Positions 1 to 8,179 of a stretch of DNA of 64,000 nt are shown piece by piece (the first letter of the stretch is position 1; each line of letters begins with the position of its first letter). Under the pieces are notes generated by a model, which saw nothing but the letters and a program-made list of their open reading frames with translations, ran no database searches and was not told the origin of the DNA. The DNA is from DAHUYF01 sp963789275 (GTDB lineage: Bacteria; Pseudomonadota; Alphaproteobacteria; ATCC43930; CGMCC-115725). The DNA lies in NCBI GenBank assembly GCA_963789275.1, contig CAWBKF010000007.1, positions 1 through 64,000 on the forward strand. The letters are read 5' to 3'. The position numbers and the translations under genes were made by a program.

Positions 1-731
1 CGCAGCACCGTGCCGGTGATGTAGGACGCGGCGTCCGAGAGCAGGAACAGGATCGCCTCGGCCACCTCCTCGGCCGCCGCGGCGCGGCCCAGCGGGATGC
101 TGGGCGCGAGCTGGCCGACGCGATCCGCGATGCCCGAGGAGAGGTGTAGCTCGGTCTCGGTGAGGCCGGGCGCCACCGCATTGACGCGCACCCCCTCGCC
201 GGCGAGCTCGCGGCCGAGGCTGAGGGTGAGCGTGTCGACCGCCGCCTTGGAGGCGGCATACCACACCCATTCGCCGGCGCTGCCCAAGGTCGCGGCCCCC
301 GAGGAGACGTTGACGATGGCGCCGCCCTTGCCGCCGTGGCGGGTCGACAACCGCCGCGCGGCGGCGCGCGCGCAGAGAAATGTCCCGAGGATGTTGAGGT
401 CGAATACCGCCTCGAGCGTCGCGGTCGGCACCGCATCGAGCCGGCCGGAGCGGCCGGTGATCCCCGCATTGTTGACGAGATGGGTAAGCCGGCCGAGCCG
501 GCGCTCCGTCTCGGCGAAAAGCCGCTCGATCTCGGCCTCGCGCGTGACATCGGCGGCGATCGCCACGGCATGGCCGCCCGCGCGCATGATGGCGGCGACG
601 ACGCTTTCGGCTGCCGTCGCGTTGTCGCGATAATTGACCGCCACCTTATAGCCGCGCGCTCCGGCCAGCCGGCAGGTGGCGGCGCCGATGCCGCGGCCGC
701 CGCCGGTGACCAGCAGGACCTTGTCGTTCAT
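1..731 (-). CDS. SDR family NAD(P)-dependent oxidoreductase, C-terminus beyond window
   Basis: Classical short-chain dehydrogenase/reductase. The reverse strand from the ATG at 731 begins MNDKVLLVTGGGRGIG, a glycine-rich cofactor loop at about residues 9-16. It continues with NNAG at about 87-90, a catalytic serine at about 143 and YAASK at about 158-162, the usual Ser-Tyr-Lys set. Near the window edge it reaches the SDAASYITG-type motif common near the end of this family, so only the last few residues are missing. The start codon overlaps the stop of the gene upstream (728-2107) in an ATGA arrangement, which implies translational coupling and one operon. Substrate is unknown. The neighbours (COG4091 dehydrogenase, dioxygenase, GntR regulator) suggest a sugar-acid or polyol-type catabolic pathway, which is inference. 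Confidence 0.9.
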   Translation of the reverse strand, partial: MNDKVLLVTGGGRGIGAATCRLAGARGYKVAVNYRDNATAAESVVAAIMRAGGHAVAIAADVTREAEIERLFAETERRLGRLTHLVNNAGITGRSGRLDAVPTATLEAVFDLNILGTFLCARAAARRLSTRHGGKGGAIVNVSSGAATLGSAGEWVWYAASKAAVDTLTLSLGRELAGEGVRVNAVAPGLTETELHLSSGIADRVGQLAPSIPLGRAAAAEEVAEAILFLLSDAASYITGTVL

Positions 732-2107
732 TCCGCCGCACCCCGCTCGCGCGTCGCATTGCCCCACTCGCGCCGGAACGTCGCCTCCATCTCGCGCCGG
801 ATCCTGACGGCCTGGTCGCTCTCATCGGCGGCGACATCCGCCCAGCGCAGCAGCGCGCCTTGCTTCACCGGGCGGATCAGCCGTACGCCATGGGCAAGCC
901 CGATCGGCAGCGCGCCTTGCGCCAGCGAGTCCGCCGCCGGCAGCAGCCGGCCATAGACGGTAAAGCCACCCTCGCCGTCGAGTGTCTCGCCGGCGTTGAG
1001 GTCGCGCTTGGAGGTCGCCACGGCATCGCCGCGAAAGCTGGTGGCGCAACCGGTCGCCTCGCCGCGCAGCGCCGCGCTCGCCACCGAGATGCCGAGCTCG
1101 AGGCCGATCAGGTGAAAGGGCTTGTACATCGCGGCGTAGCGTCCGCCGGGATCGGTGACGAGGCCATATTCGGCAAAGCAGCGCCGGACATAGTCCGAGG
1201 GCGCTTCGAAGGTGACATAGACGCCCCAGCGGAGATCGCGGAACACCGGCCGCCCGTCGCGCTCGAGCGAGGAGATGACCTCGACCTGGCCGGGCTGCGC
1301 CAGCACGCCGCCCGCGTCGCGGGGCTTCAGCAGCCGCGGCAGATCATCGACGCCGCAGGCGGGAAATCCCAGCCCCTCGGGCGCCGGCAACAGCCCCGTG
1401 GCGTTCGCCACCGCCGCCATCTCGATCGCCGATTTGGTGCCGTCGAGGAAGGAATTGAACATCTGCGGGTTCATCCCGCCGAGGCGCGCTTCCTCCGCGC
1501 TTAGCCCGTAATGGCCCCAGACCGTGTCCGGGGTCGAGGCGTGATAGGCAGGCAGGTATTTCGTGCCCTTGCCCGCCGCCATCACGGCAAAGCCGGCGGC
1601 GCGCGCCCAATCCACCAGCTCGGCGATCAGCGCCGGCTGGTCGCCATAGGCCATGGAATAGACGACGCCCGCCGCAGCGGCACGCCGCGCCAGGAGCGGC
1701 CCCGCCAGCACATCCGCCTCGACATTGACCATGATGATGTGCTTCCCGTGCTCGCAGCACAGCAGCGCGTGGCGGATGCCCGAAGGCGGATGGCCGGTGG
1801 CGTCGATCACCACCTCGATGCCGTCGGCGGCGATCAGCGCCGCCGCATCGTCGCCAACCCAGGTGCCGCCGCGCGCCACCGCCTCGGCGACGGTCTTCGC
1901 CGCGCATTGCTCGGCCGGCCAGCCGATGCGCGCCAGCTGCTCGCGCGCGCGCGCCGGCGCGAGATCGGCGATGGCCGTGACATGGAGGCCCGGCGTCCGC
2001 GGCGCCTGGGACAGGAACATCGCGCCAAACTTGCCGGCGCCGATGAGGCCGATGCGGACGGGCCGTCCCGCCTCGGCACGTTCGCGCAATTTCGTCGCGA
2101 GGTTCAT
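728..2107 (-). CDS. NAD(P)-binding homoserine-dehydrogenase-like oxidoreductase with C-terminal SAF domain (COG4091 type)
   Basis: A 459-residue protein with an N-terminal Rossmann fold (GLIGAGKFG at about residues 20-28), a long middle domain with KGTKYLPAYH and MNPQMFNSFLDGTKS blocks, and a C-terminal part (about 365-440) with the RDLNAGETLDGEGGFTVYG pattern of SAF domains. This architecture matches COG4091, proteins often annotated as predicted homoserine dehydrogenase or as Gfo/Idh-like. Family members sit in catabolic operons for sugar acids and branched polyols, and no single reaction can be assigned from sequence. It is followed by the overlapping SDR gene and preceded by a 243-bp repeat-filled gap that separates it from the dioxygenase gene. 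The ATG at 2107 has an AGGAG-like stretch just upstream. Confidence 0.85.
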   Translation of the reverse strand: MNLATKLRERAEAGRPVRIGLIGAGKFGAMFLSQAPRTPGLHVTAIADLAPARAREQLARIGWPAEQCAAKTVAEAVARGGTWVGDDAAALIAADGIEVVIDATGHPPSGIRHALLCCEHGKHIIMVNVEADVLAGPLLARRAAAAGVVYSMAYGDQPALIAELVDWARAAGFAVMAAGKGTKYLPAYHASTPDTVWGHYGLSAEEARLGGMNPQMFNSFLDGTKSAIEMAAVANATGLLPAPEGLGFPACGVDDLPRLLKPRDAGGVLAQPGQVEVISSLERDGRPVFRDLRWGVYVTFEAPSDYVRRCFAEYGLVTDPGGRYAAMYKPFHLIGLELGISVASAALRGEATGCATSFRGDAVATSKRDLNAGETLDGEGGFTVYGRLLPAADSLAQGALPIGLAHGVRLIRPVKQGALLRWADVAADESDQAVRIRREMEATFRREWGNATRERGAAE

Positions 2108-2111
2108 GGCT

Positions 2112-2350
2112 TCTCCTCAAAGCTGTCAGCTGTCAGCTATCAGCAAGAAGCGGCGGCTGCAGCAATTCCGAAAAGCTGGAACCAACAACCCCGCCTTCCC
2201 CGCGGAAGCGGGGAACCAGAGCCAGCGACAGAGCGCCGCAGCTCTAGGTTCCCGCTTTCGCGGAAACGGCGGTTGTAGAGAAATGCCGATTCCATCTAAA
2301 CGAAATCCACTCCATTAGCTGATAGCTGACGGCCGATAGCTGACAGCTTC
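2112..2350. repeat. Composite palindromic intergenic repeat
   Basis: The gap between two co-directional genes is almost entirely repeat. The outer arms are AGCTGTCAGCTGTCAGC (from about 2119) and its inverted counterpart near 2318-2350, built on the AGCTGTCAGCTATCAGC unit. Inside lies a diverged copy of the twin-hairpin repeat also seen at 10581-10699, 46070-46153 and 49018-49136. Its two GC hairpins are at about 2196-2215 and 2249-2266. No coding signal is seen. Confidence 0.75.
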
Positions 2351-3155
2351 TTACGCCACCGCCTGGCGCTCCCGCGCATAGGTCACGAGGCAATCGTCGG
2401 GCAGCATCTCGATCGGGGTGAAATCCTGGTTGGCGATCCAGTTAGGGCGCTTGAAGCGGCGGATGGCGTTGTCGCAGCGATTGAGCGAGAGATAGACGAT
2501 CCAGCGCGACCATGGGGTCAGGTTCGATCCCGAGGCGTGGACGAGATTGCCGTGGAACAGCAGCGCCGAGCCGGGTGGTCCCTTGGGCGCGACGATGCCG
2601 CCGTCGCTGACCAGCCGCGTGATGGTCTCGTTGTCGACGGTCCACAGCGGGTAGCTCGTCGTCGTCACATCATGCCCGGCCTCGAGCCGGCCGCGGCGAT
2701 GGCTTCTCGGGATGAACATCAAGCGGTCCGTTGAACTCGTTAGCCTCGGCAAGGAACAGCGCGATGTTCATCGCCCGCGGCTGCGGCATGCCGTCATCCT
2801 CGTACCAGGTGGCGTAGTCCTGGTGCCATTGCCACACCGCGCCGTCGAAGGCGGCTTTGGCGTTGATCTTGAACTGATGCATATAGAGCTTGTCGGAGCC
2901 GAGGAGCTGCATCCCCGGCTCGACCAGGCGCGGATGGCGCGCGAGGCGCGCATAGGCCTCGTTCCAGGTCTGGACGTAAAAGGCGGTGCGCGGCGCATCC
3001 GAGCCTTTCTCGCGCCAGACCTCCGGACGCTGCTGCGCGAAGAGGCCCGGCACTTCGGCATTGAGCAGATCCATCTCCTCAGGCGTGAACAGGCTCGGCA
3101 GGAAGAGATAGCCCTGCTCCTCGAATTCCGCGCGCTGCGCCGCTGTGAGCTTCAT
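2351..3155 (-). CDS. Phytanoyl-CoA dioxygenase (PhyH/EctD-like) family protein, frameshifted
   Basis: Fe(II)/2-oxoglutarate-dependent oxygenase of about 267 residues once one base is removed. The N-terminal part starts MKLTAAQRAEF at 3155 and carries the iron-binding HxD as WQWHQDYATW (about residues 111-113). The block EDDGMPQPRAMNIALFL resembles ectoine hydroxylase and relatives. Translation in this frame then runs into nonsense after NEFNGPL, while the next frame continues MFIPRSHRRGR and later gives the distal histidine in FHGNLVHASGSN. An extra A at about 2721-2722 explains the break. The gene lies 19 bp downstream of the GntR gene and probably shares its promoter. The hydroxylated substrate is unknown. 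It lacks the full EctD signature, so I do not call it ectoine hydroxylase. Confidence 0.85.
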
Positions 3156-3174
3156 GCTGTCCTCCCTTTGCGTT

Positions 3175-3855
3175 TCAACCGACGGCCCGCTTGCCCTCGC
3201 CCGCCGCCACCAGGCCCAGCGCGAGCGCCTGCGCCGAGGCCTGCGCATGCGCGCGCGACAGCTTTTCGGCCAGCTCCGCCTTGCCCTCGATCACCGCGGC
3301 GAGGATCGCCTCATGCTCGTCCCAGACGCCGTCGCCGGCACCGGCGTTCCGCAGCACCGCGCCCATGATGCGGCGCACATGCTGCCAATGCAGCGCCAGC
3401 GCGTCGGCGATCAGCGGGTTGCCGGACAGCGCGTAGAGCAGGCGGTGGAAATCCATGTCGGCGGCGATCATGGCCGCGATCTCGCGCCGGCGCGCGGCGC
3501 GGCGGCCGGCGGCGATGAGCGCGGGGCCCAGCCGCTTCGCCTCGGCCGCGCCGCGCCCGGCGGCGCCGCGCGCAGCGAGCCCGTCGAGCACACCGCGGAT
3601 CTCGTAGAGATGCAGAACCTGCGCCGGATCGAGCGCCGCCACCTGCAGCCCGCGCCGCCCGGCCTCGCAGAGAAACCCCTGCTTCTTCAGCAGCAGCAGC
3701 GCCTGCATCACCGGCTGCCGCGACACGTCGAGCCGCTCCGCCAGCTCCTCCTGCGTCAGCCTGGCGCCGCCCGCGAGCGTGCCGTCGCAGATGGCATCGA
3801 GGATCGCGCCATAGGCGCGCTCCACCAGATCGGGCTGGACGGCAAGACGCTGCAT
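3175..3855 (-). CDS. GntR family transcriptional regulator, FadR/FCD subfamily
   Basis: A 226-residue regulator. An N-terminal winged helix-turn-helix (about 8-75, with TQEELAERLDVSRQPVMQAL as recognition region) is followed by an all-helical FCD ligand domain (about 80-215). The FCD domain shows the usual D..FH...Y..SGN motif (DMDFHRLLYALSGN) and a late H-x3-L metal/ligand region (WDEHEAILAAV). FCD regulators usually sense small carboxylic acids and repress the adjacent catabolic operon. A perfect 18-bp palindrome 12 bp upstream of the start codon (3868-3885) is the obvious operator and suggests autorepression. The gene heads the minus-strand cluster with the dioxygenase, COG4091 dehydrogenase and SDR. 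Confidence 0.93.
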   Translation of the reverse strand: MQRLAVQPDLVERAYGAILDAICDGTLAGGARLTQEELAERLDVSRQPVMQALLLLKKQGFLCEAGRRGLQVAALDPAQVLHLYEIRGVLDGLAARGAAGRGAAEAKRLGPALIAAGRRAARRREIAAMIAADMDFHRLLYALSGNPLIADALALHWQHVRRIMGAVLRNAGAGDGVWDEHEAILAAVIEGKAELAEKLSRAHAQASAQALALGLVAAGEGKRAVG

Positions 3856-3867
3856 GATCGCCTTCTA

Positions 3868-3885
3868 CATTCTGTATACAGAATG
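3868..3885. promoter_or_regulatory. Probable GntR operator
   Basis: CATTCTGTATACAGAATG is a perfect 18-bp palindrome centred on the GTATAC core typical of FCD-type GntR operators. It lies between the divergent GntR gene (start 3855) and the small gene at 3966, so it could control both. Confidence 0.75.
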
Positions 3886-3965
3886 CGCTCACCGGGCCGC
3901 ACGGTCAAGCTGGATCGCCCTGTCCCGGCGTTTAGGATGAGGGACATGGGACAAGGAGGCTTGCC

Positions 3966-4172
3966 ATGGACGAAGACCGCTTCAACATGTCGATCCGGAA
4001 ATTCCTCAAGACCGTCGGCGTCACCTCGCAGCGCGAGATCGAGACGGCGGTGCGCGCGGCGGCAGCGTCGGCCAAGATCGGGCCCGGCGCGCGGCTCACG
4101 GCGCGGATGGTGCTGACGCTGCCCGAGATCGGGCTCCATCACGAGATCGACGGCGAGATCGAGACCGGCTGA
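3966..4172 (+). CDS. DUF6494-type small protein
   Basis: A 68-residue protein beginning MDEDRFNMSIRKFLKTVGVTS, with an ideal AAGGAGG ribosome-binding site ending 7 bases before the ATG. It is short and acidic, with an N-terminal helix and a C-terminal half of alternating residues (LTARMVLTLPEIGLHHEIDGEIE), which suggests a small alpha/beta fold. It matches from memory a conserved family of unknown function (DUF6494). No catalytic motif is visible. It is divergent from the GntR gene and shares its 110-bp promoter region including the palindrome, so it may be co-regulated. Confidence 0.8.
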   Translation: MDEDRFNMSIRKFLKTVGVTSQREIETAVRAAAASAKIGPGARLTARMVLTLPEIGLHHEIDGEIETG

Positions 4173-4188
4173 GGCGATCGGCGATCCC

Positions 4189-4584
4189 TCACATCGCCAT
4201 CGCGCCCAGCACGATGCAGAGCACCAGCGCCGCGGCCAGCGTCACCCAGGTCAGCAGGATGCCGGCGCTGCGGCCGAAGGATGTGCCGGGATTGGTCGAG
4301 AGCCCCCAGGCATGCAGGACCCGGCCGAGCGTCAGCGCGATGCCGAGCCCATGCAGCCACGACGCGCCCAGCCCGAGCAGCGCCAGCACCAGCAGCAGCA
4401 GCAGGATCAAGGGGGCGTATTCGATGATGTTGCCATGGGCGCGGATCGCCTGTTGCAGCGCCGGGTTCTCGCCGGCGCCGAAGAGCGTCTTGGTCCGCCC
4501 GCGCTGGCGCACCACCAGCACCGCCAGCGTCAGCACGACGAGCGCGTTGAGCCCGGCATAAAAGCCGACGATCGCGACCGGCAT
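4189..4584 (-). CDS. MAPEG family membrane protein (YecN-like)
   Basis: A 131-residue integral membrane protein with four predicted hydrophobic segments. MAPEG hallmarks are present: N-terminal FYAGLNALVVLTLAVLVV, then RAHGNIIEYAPLILLLL (the conserved H-x2-E region) and the late GRVLHAWG motif. Length equals that of E. coli YecN. MAPEG proteins include glutathione-dependent enzymes and uncharacterised relatives. I chose the ATG at 4584 (MPVAIVGFY) rather than one further upstream because it removes an unlikely basic leader and is preceded by a GGGGGA stretch. It is convergent with the small gene ending at 4172. Confidence 0.88.
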   Translation of the reverse strand: MPVAIVGFYAGLNALVVLTLAVLVVRQRGRTKTLFGAGENPALQQAIRAHGNIIEYAPLILLLLLVLALLGLGASWLHGLGIALTLGRVLHAWGLSTNPGTSFGRSAGILLTWVTLAAALVLCIVLGAMAM

Positions 4585-4734
4585 GGCGTTTCCCCCGTTT
4601 TGAACAAATTTCCGTATAGCGCTGCCTCCCTCGGCAAGCAACGCTGGGCGCGCGGCATGGCAGCGGCAAGCCCGGATTTCTCACACAGGTACGCGCTGCG
4701 ACGGCGATCTTTGACGCCAGGGGGCGTCGCCGGG

Positions 4735-4750
4735 CTTTCAATTACCCACA
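4735..4750 (+). repeat. Left terminal inverted repeat of the IS
   Basis: CTTTCAATTACCCACA, identical inverted at 6251-6266. Preceded directly by the 9-bp target duplication at 4726-4734. Confidence 0.93.
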
Positions 4751-4847
4751 TCTAGTCGAGCGCGCTGAGGGAGCGCACAAACTGTTGCGTGGCAGGAATC
4801 GGCTGTGATTCCTTGTCTGGCACCGAATCGCTGACGGAGCGGTGCCA

Positions 4848-6263
4848 ATGGACGAAGCAACCGACGCATGGTTTGATCGCGAGCTTGCTGGCTGCAGTTT
4901 TGCGGACGAGCGCCTGAACAAACGGCTCCGCAAGCTGGTGGCGCAGCTCGGGAGCGCTATGGGGCAAAGCATTCCGCTCGTCTGCCAAGATTGGGCCAAC
5001 ACCAAGGCAGCCTATCGCTTTTTCTCCAACGACCGGGTCAGTGAGGCGGGCATCTTGGCCGGTCACTTTCAATCGACGCGTGACCGCACGGTCGCGACCG
5101 ATGGCCCCGTCCTTGTGCTCCATGATACGACCGAGTTCACCTACCAAAGAGAGAACACGGACGCGATCGGGATAACGAAGAGCATAAACAGCGGACGGGA
5201 CAAGGCGGGCCGTCTGAGATCGCACACGGTTTGCGGCATCCTGATGCACTCGAGCCTTGCGGTGACGACGGAAGGGCTGCCGCTCGGGCTGGCGGCCGTC
5301 AAATTCTGGACCCGGAAGAAATTCAAAGGGACCAACGCGCTCAAGAAGAAGATCAATCCGACGCGCATTCCCATCGAGAAGAAGGAAAGCATCCGGTGGC
5401 TGGAAAATGTCCAGCAATCCACGGAGCTTCTAGGCGACCCGGGACGATGCGTTCATATCGGTGATCGCGAGAGCGACATCTATGAGCTTTTCTGCGCAGC
5501 CCAAGAGGCCGGAACGCATTTTCTGATCAGGACCTGCGTCGATCGCCTGGCTGGAGACGGAGATCACACGGTCGCCGACGAAATGGAAGAGGTGGCCGTC
5601 AAAGGGCTGCATCGCATCGACGTTAGAGACAACCACGGCGATCCGGACGAAGCCGTTCTCGAGATCAGGTATCGCAAGATTCGCGTCCTGCCGCCGATCG
5701 GAAAGCAGAAACGCTATTCCGCGTTGACCTTGACCGTGATCCATGCCGAAGAGCGCGGCACGCCGAAGAACCGAAAGAAGATCGACTGGCGGCTGATCAC
5801 CGATCTGCCCGTTGGCTCCCGCGCGGATGCCATCGAGAAGCTCGAATGGTATGCCTTGAGATGGAAGATCGAGGTGTTCCACAAGATCCTCAAATCGGGC
5901 TGCAAAGCCGAGGAATTGAAGCTCAGGACCGCCCAGCGCCTGGCCAATCTGGTCTCGGTCTTTTGCATCCTGAGTTGGCGGATCTTCTGGATGACGATGC
6001 TCAATCGCTCATCTCCGGACGCGCCGCCAACTCTCGCATTGACTGCGACCGAAATTGCCGTGCTCGACCGCCTCGTGAACGACAAGCCGCAAGCTCGTCG
6101 GAAGACCCTCTCGCATTATCTGACCAAGATCGCGAGACTCGGTGGCTATCTCGCCCGCGCCAACGATCCTCCGCCCGGCAACACAGTCATGTGGCGCGGA
6201 CTATCGCGGCTCACCGACATTGCGCTGGGCGCCACTGTCGGAGCAGAAATTGTGGGTAATTGA
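4848..6263 (+). CDS. IS4 family transposase (IS50/Tn5-like)
   Basis: DDE transposase of about 471 residues. The N-terminal domain (WFDRELAGCSFADERLNKRL) matches the Tn5 DNA-binding region. Catalytic residues by alignment with Tn5 are Asp93 in VLHDTTEF, Asp206 in HIGDRESDIYE and Glu342 in the Y-x2-R-x3-E signature (YALRWKIEVFHK). Length equals that of Tn5 transposase, with no frameshift. I prefer the ATG at 4848 over a GTG at 4842 because GGAG lies at better spacing. The stop codon is embedded in the right inverted repeat. No resistance or passenger genes accompany it. Confidence 0.96.
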   Translation: MDEATDAWFDRELAGCSFADERLNKRLRKLVAQLGSAMGQSIPLVCQDWANTKAAYRFFSNDRVSEAGILAGHFQSTRDRTVATDGPVLVLHDTTEFTYQRENTDAIGITKSINSGRDKAGRLRSHTVCGILMHSSLAVTTEGLPLGLAAVKFWTRKKFKGTNALKKKINPTRIPIEKKESIRWLENVQQSTELLGDPGRCVHIGDRESDIYELFCAAQEAGTHFLIRTCVDRLAGDGDHTVADEMEEVAVKGLHRIDVRDNHGDPDEAVLEIRYRKIRVLPPIGKQKRYSALTLTVIHAEERGTPKNRKKIDWRLITDLPVGSRADAIEKLEWYALRWKIEVFHKILKSGCKAEELKLRTAQRLANLVSVFCILSWRIFWMTMLNRSSPDAPPTLALTATEIAVLDRLVNDKPQARRKTLSHYLTKIARLGGYLARANDPPPGNTVMWRGLSRLTDIALGATVGAEIVGN

Positions 6264-6266
6264 AAG
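6251..6266 (-). repeat. Right terminal inverted repeat of the IS
   Basis: Exact inverted copy of the left 16-bp end. Followed by the second GTCGCCGGG target copy at 6267-6275. It contains the last codons and stop of the transposase. Confidence 0.93.
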
Positions 6267-6424
6267 GTCGCCGGGACGCTTACGATGCGGCGCATCGCCG
6301 CGCGTCCCGGCTCCTGCCCTGGCGTCAAAGATCGCCGTCCCTCCGGGTTCCACGCAGCACGTGCCTGTGTGAGAAATCCGGGCTAGAGTGAGCGCGGCAC
6401 GACCCCCTTACAGGAGCCGATGAC

Positions 6425-7615
6425 ATGACGACGACGCCGTCCTTGCCCTTCGCCGTGCCCGAAGAGGTCGGGCTGTCGAGCCAGCGCCTGACCCGTCTCA
6501 GCGACGTGCTGCGCGGCGAGATCGACGGCGGTCGCGTCCCCGGCACGGTGGCGCTGGTGGCGCGGCGCGGCAAGGTGGCGCATTTCGAGGCGCTGGGCGC
6601 GCGCGATCCCGTCAGCGGCGCCGGCCTGCACAAGGACAGCCTCTTCCGCATCTACTCCATGACGAAGCCGATCGTCTCCGCGGCGGCGATGATGCTGTGG
6701 GAGGAAGGCCGCTTCCTGCTCGGCGATCCCCTGGCGAAATACCTGCCGGAATTCGCCAGCCCCACGGTGGCGGTGGAGCGTGGCGGCCGCATCGAGCTGG
6801 TGCCGGCCGAGCGCGATATCACGCTGCAGGATCTGCTGCGCCACACCTCGGGCCTCACCTACGAGTTCCGCGGCAACGCCCCGGTGCAGAAGATGTACAT
6901 GGAGGCGAAGGTCTTCCGCCGCAACCAGACCAATGCCGAGCAGGCGGCGACGCTGGCCGCACTGCCGCTGATGCATCAGCCGGGCACACGGTGGGAATAC
7001 AGCCGCTCGACCGACGTGCTCGGCCGCGTCATCGAGGTGCTGACCGGCGAGAACCTCGGCACGGTGCTGGCCGAGCGCATCCTGAAGCCGCTCGGCATGA
7101 CGGACACCGATTTCTTCGTGCCGCCGGCGAAGCACCAGCGCCTCGCCGAAGCCTTTCCCAGGGACCCCGACACCGGCGCCGACGCGCAGCTCCTCGAGGT
7201 CCGCCAGCAGCCGAGCTTCGAATCCGGCGGCGGCGGGCTGGTGTCGACGGCGATGGATTACGCGCGCTTCCTGCAGATGCTGCTGGCCGGCGGCACGCTC
7301 GACGGCGTGCGCCTGCTGAGCCGCAAGACCGTCGAGTACATGACCGCCGATCATCTCGGTGGCATCCCCGGCGCGCCCGATCTGCTGATCCCCGGCTACG
7401 GCTTCGGCCTGGGCTTCGCCGTGCGCCTCCAGCCCGGGATCGCGCAGGTGCCGGGCTCCACCGGCCAATATTACTGGGGCGGGCTCGCCGGCACGACCTT
7501 CTGGGTCGATCCCGCCGAGCAGCTCTTCGCCATGCTGCTCATCCAGGGGCCCGGCCAGCGCGAGTATTTCCGCGTGCTGATCCGCGACCTCGTCTACGCC
7601 GCCTTCGCCGATTGA
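6425..7615 (+). CDS. Serine hydrolase of the beta-lactamase (class C/EstB-like) family
   Basis: A 396-residue protein without an obvious signal peptide. The SxxK nucleophile motif is Ser78-Met-Thr-Lys81 (FRIYSMTKPIV). The Y-x-N/S element corresponds to YSRS in TRWEYSRSTDVLGRV. The third motif position falls in the C-terminal YWGGLAGTTFW region. Length, order and the HTSGLTYEF block fit class C-type esterases and peptidases (EstB, D-aminopeptidase-like) rather than true cephalosporinases. It is probably a cytoplasmic esterase or amidase. The following unknown gene starts 12 bp after the stop and is likely cotranscribed. The upstream region is the right arm of the palindromic element, about 40 bp before the ATG. 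Confidence 0.9.
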   Translation: MTTTPSLPFAVPEEVGLSSQRLTRLSDVLRGEIDGGRVPGTVALVARRGKVAHFEALGARDPVSGAGLHKDSLFRIYSMTKPIVSAAAMMLWEEGRFLLGDPLAKYLPEFASPTVAVERGGRIELVPAERDITLQDLLRHTSGLTYEFRGNAPVQKMYMEAKVFRRNQTNAEQAATLAALPLMHQPGTRWEYSRSTDVLGRVIEVLTGENLGTVLAERILKPLGMTDTDFFVPPAKHQRLAEAFPRDPDTGADAQLLEVRQQPSFESGGGGLVSTAMDYARFLQMLLAGGTLDGVRLLSRKTVEYMTADHLGGIPGAPDLLIPGYGFGLGFAVRLQPGIAQVPGSTGQYYWGGLAGTTFWVDPAEQLFAMLLIQGPGQREYFRVLIRDLVYAAFAD

Positions 7616-7627
7616 GGCGGCGAGACG

Positions 7628-8119
7628 ATGGGCCGTCCCACCATCCGCGCGAACGCTCCGATGCAGCGGCTCATCGACAAGCTCGCTTCCGCCTCCTTGC
7701 CGCCGGTGAGCGGCCGCATCCTGCGCTATCTCGATGACGGCGTCATCGAGAGCGAGGGCTGCGTCCTGCTCAAGGCGTTGCAGCCCGACGCCCGCGCCTT
7801 CGACCTGAAGCGCCATCACGACCGCACCGGTTATGAATGCGCCGTCAACCGGTTGCATTTCGACGGCATCGCCGCCATGCCCGACCATGCGCTCGCCACT
7901 GCGCTGACCTATGCCGGCCAGCTCGTCGACATGCTCGATCGCTGCGGCGCCGCCGGCCCCTTCCGCGTCATCCTCACGCATCACCCGCGCGACGGCAGCT
8001 GCGCCGTGCGCTTCCACCGCCTGCGCGACGATGAAAGCTGGCAGGTCGAGCCCGCCGATGCCGGCCGCGATGCCGCGATTCTCGTCCTCGATTGCGCCAT
8101 GCCCGCGCGAGCGCCTTAG
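7628..8119 (+). CDS. Hypothetical protein
   Basis: A 163-residue protein I do not recognise. It has no signal peptide or transmembrane segment. The central part (about 60-120) alternates hydrophobic and charged residues with several His (RHHDRTGYECAVNRLHFDG, ILTHHPRDGSCAVRFHRL), suggesting a compact alpha/beta fold. It starts 12 bp after the serine hydrolase gene and codon use matches neighbours, so it is a credible gene, probably in the same transcript. Confidence 0.7.
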   Translation: MGRPTIRANAPMQRLIDKLASASLPPVSGRILRYLDDGVIESEGCVLLKALQPDARAFDLKRHHDRTGYECAVNRLHFDGIAAMPDHALATALTYAGQLVDMLDRCGAAGPFRVILTHHPRDGSCAVRFHRLRDDESWQVEPADAGRDAAILVLDCAMPARAP

Positions 8120-8179
8120 AGGCTGACCGAAAAATAAATTGAGTGGTTTCAGTAGCCTGTGATTCCCAATTTCCACTCA

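Larger units (their letters stand above)
4735..6266 (+). mobile_element. Intact IS4-family (IS50-like) insertion sequence, 1532 bp
   Basis: The boundaries are set by three concordant signals: 16-bp perfect terminal inverted repeats CTTTCAATTACCCACA (4735-4750 and inverted at 6251-6266), an exact 9-bp target duplication GTCGCCGGG (4726-4734 and 6267-6275), and a single full-length transposase between them. A 9-bp duplication is what IS50/Tn5 relatives make. The transposase stop codon lies inside the right inverted repeat. GC content is visibly lower than that of neighbouring genes. The perfect ends and duplication imply a recent insertion, probably still mobile. Confidence 0.95.
4670..6383. 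repeat. Palindromic MITE-like element split by an IS4-type insertion
   Basis: Without the IS, the flanks 4670-4734 and 6276-6383 form a 173-bp near-palindrome. The outermost 20 bp, GCCCGGATTTCTCACACAGG (4670-4689), recur exactly inverted at 6364-6383. A second pair, based on GGCGATCTTTGACGCCAGGG, is also exactly inverted. Centrally, GCCGGGACGC/GCGTCCCGGC and GATGCGGCGCATC fold further. The left and right arms differ by a 14-bp segment. There is no coding capacity. It is probably a non-autonomous mobile or dispersed hairpin element that served as target for the IS. Confidence 0.75.

Noticed and set aside
2351..3155. ectD (ectoine hydroxylase)
   Set aside because: The HxD region and following block look similar, but the full EctD signature is not present and no ectABC genes are nearby.
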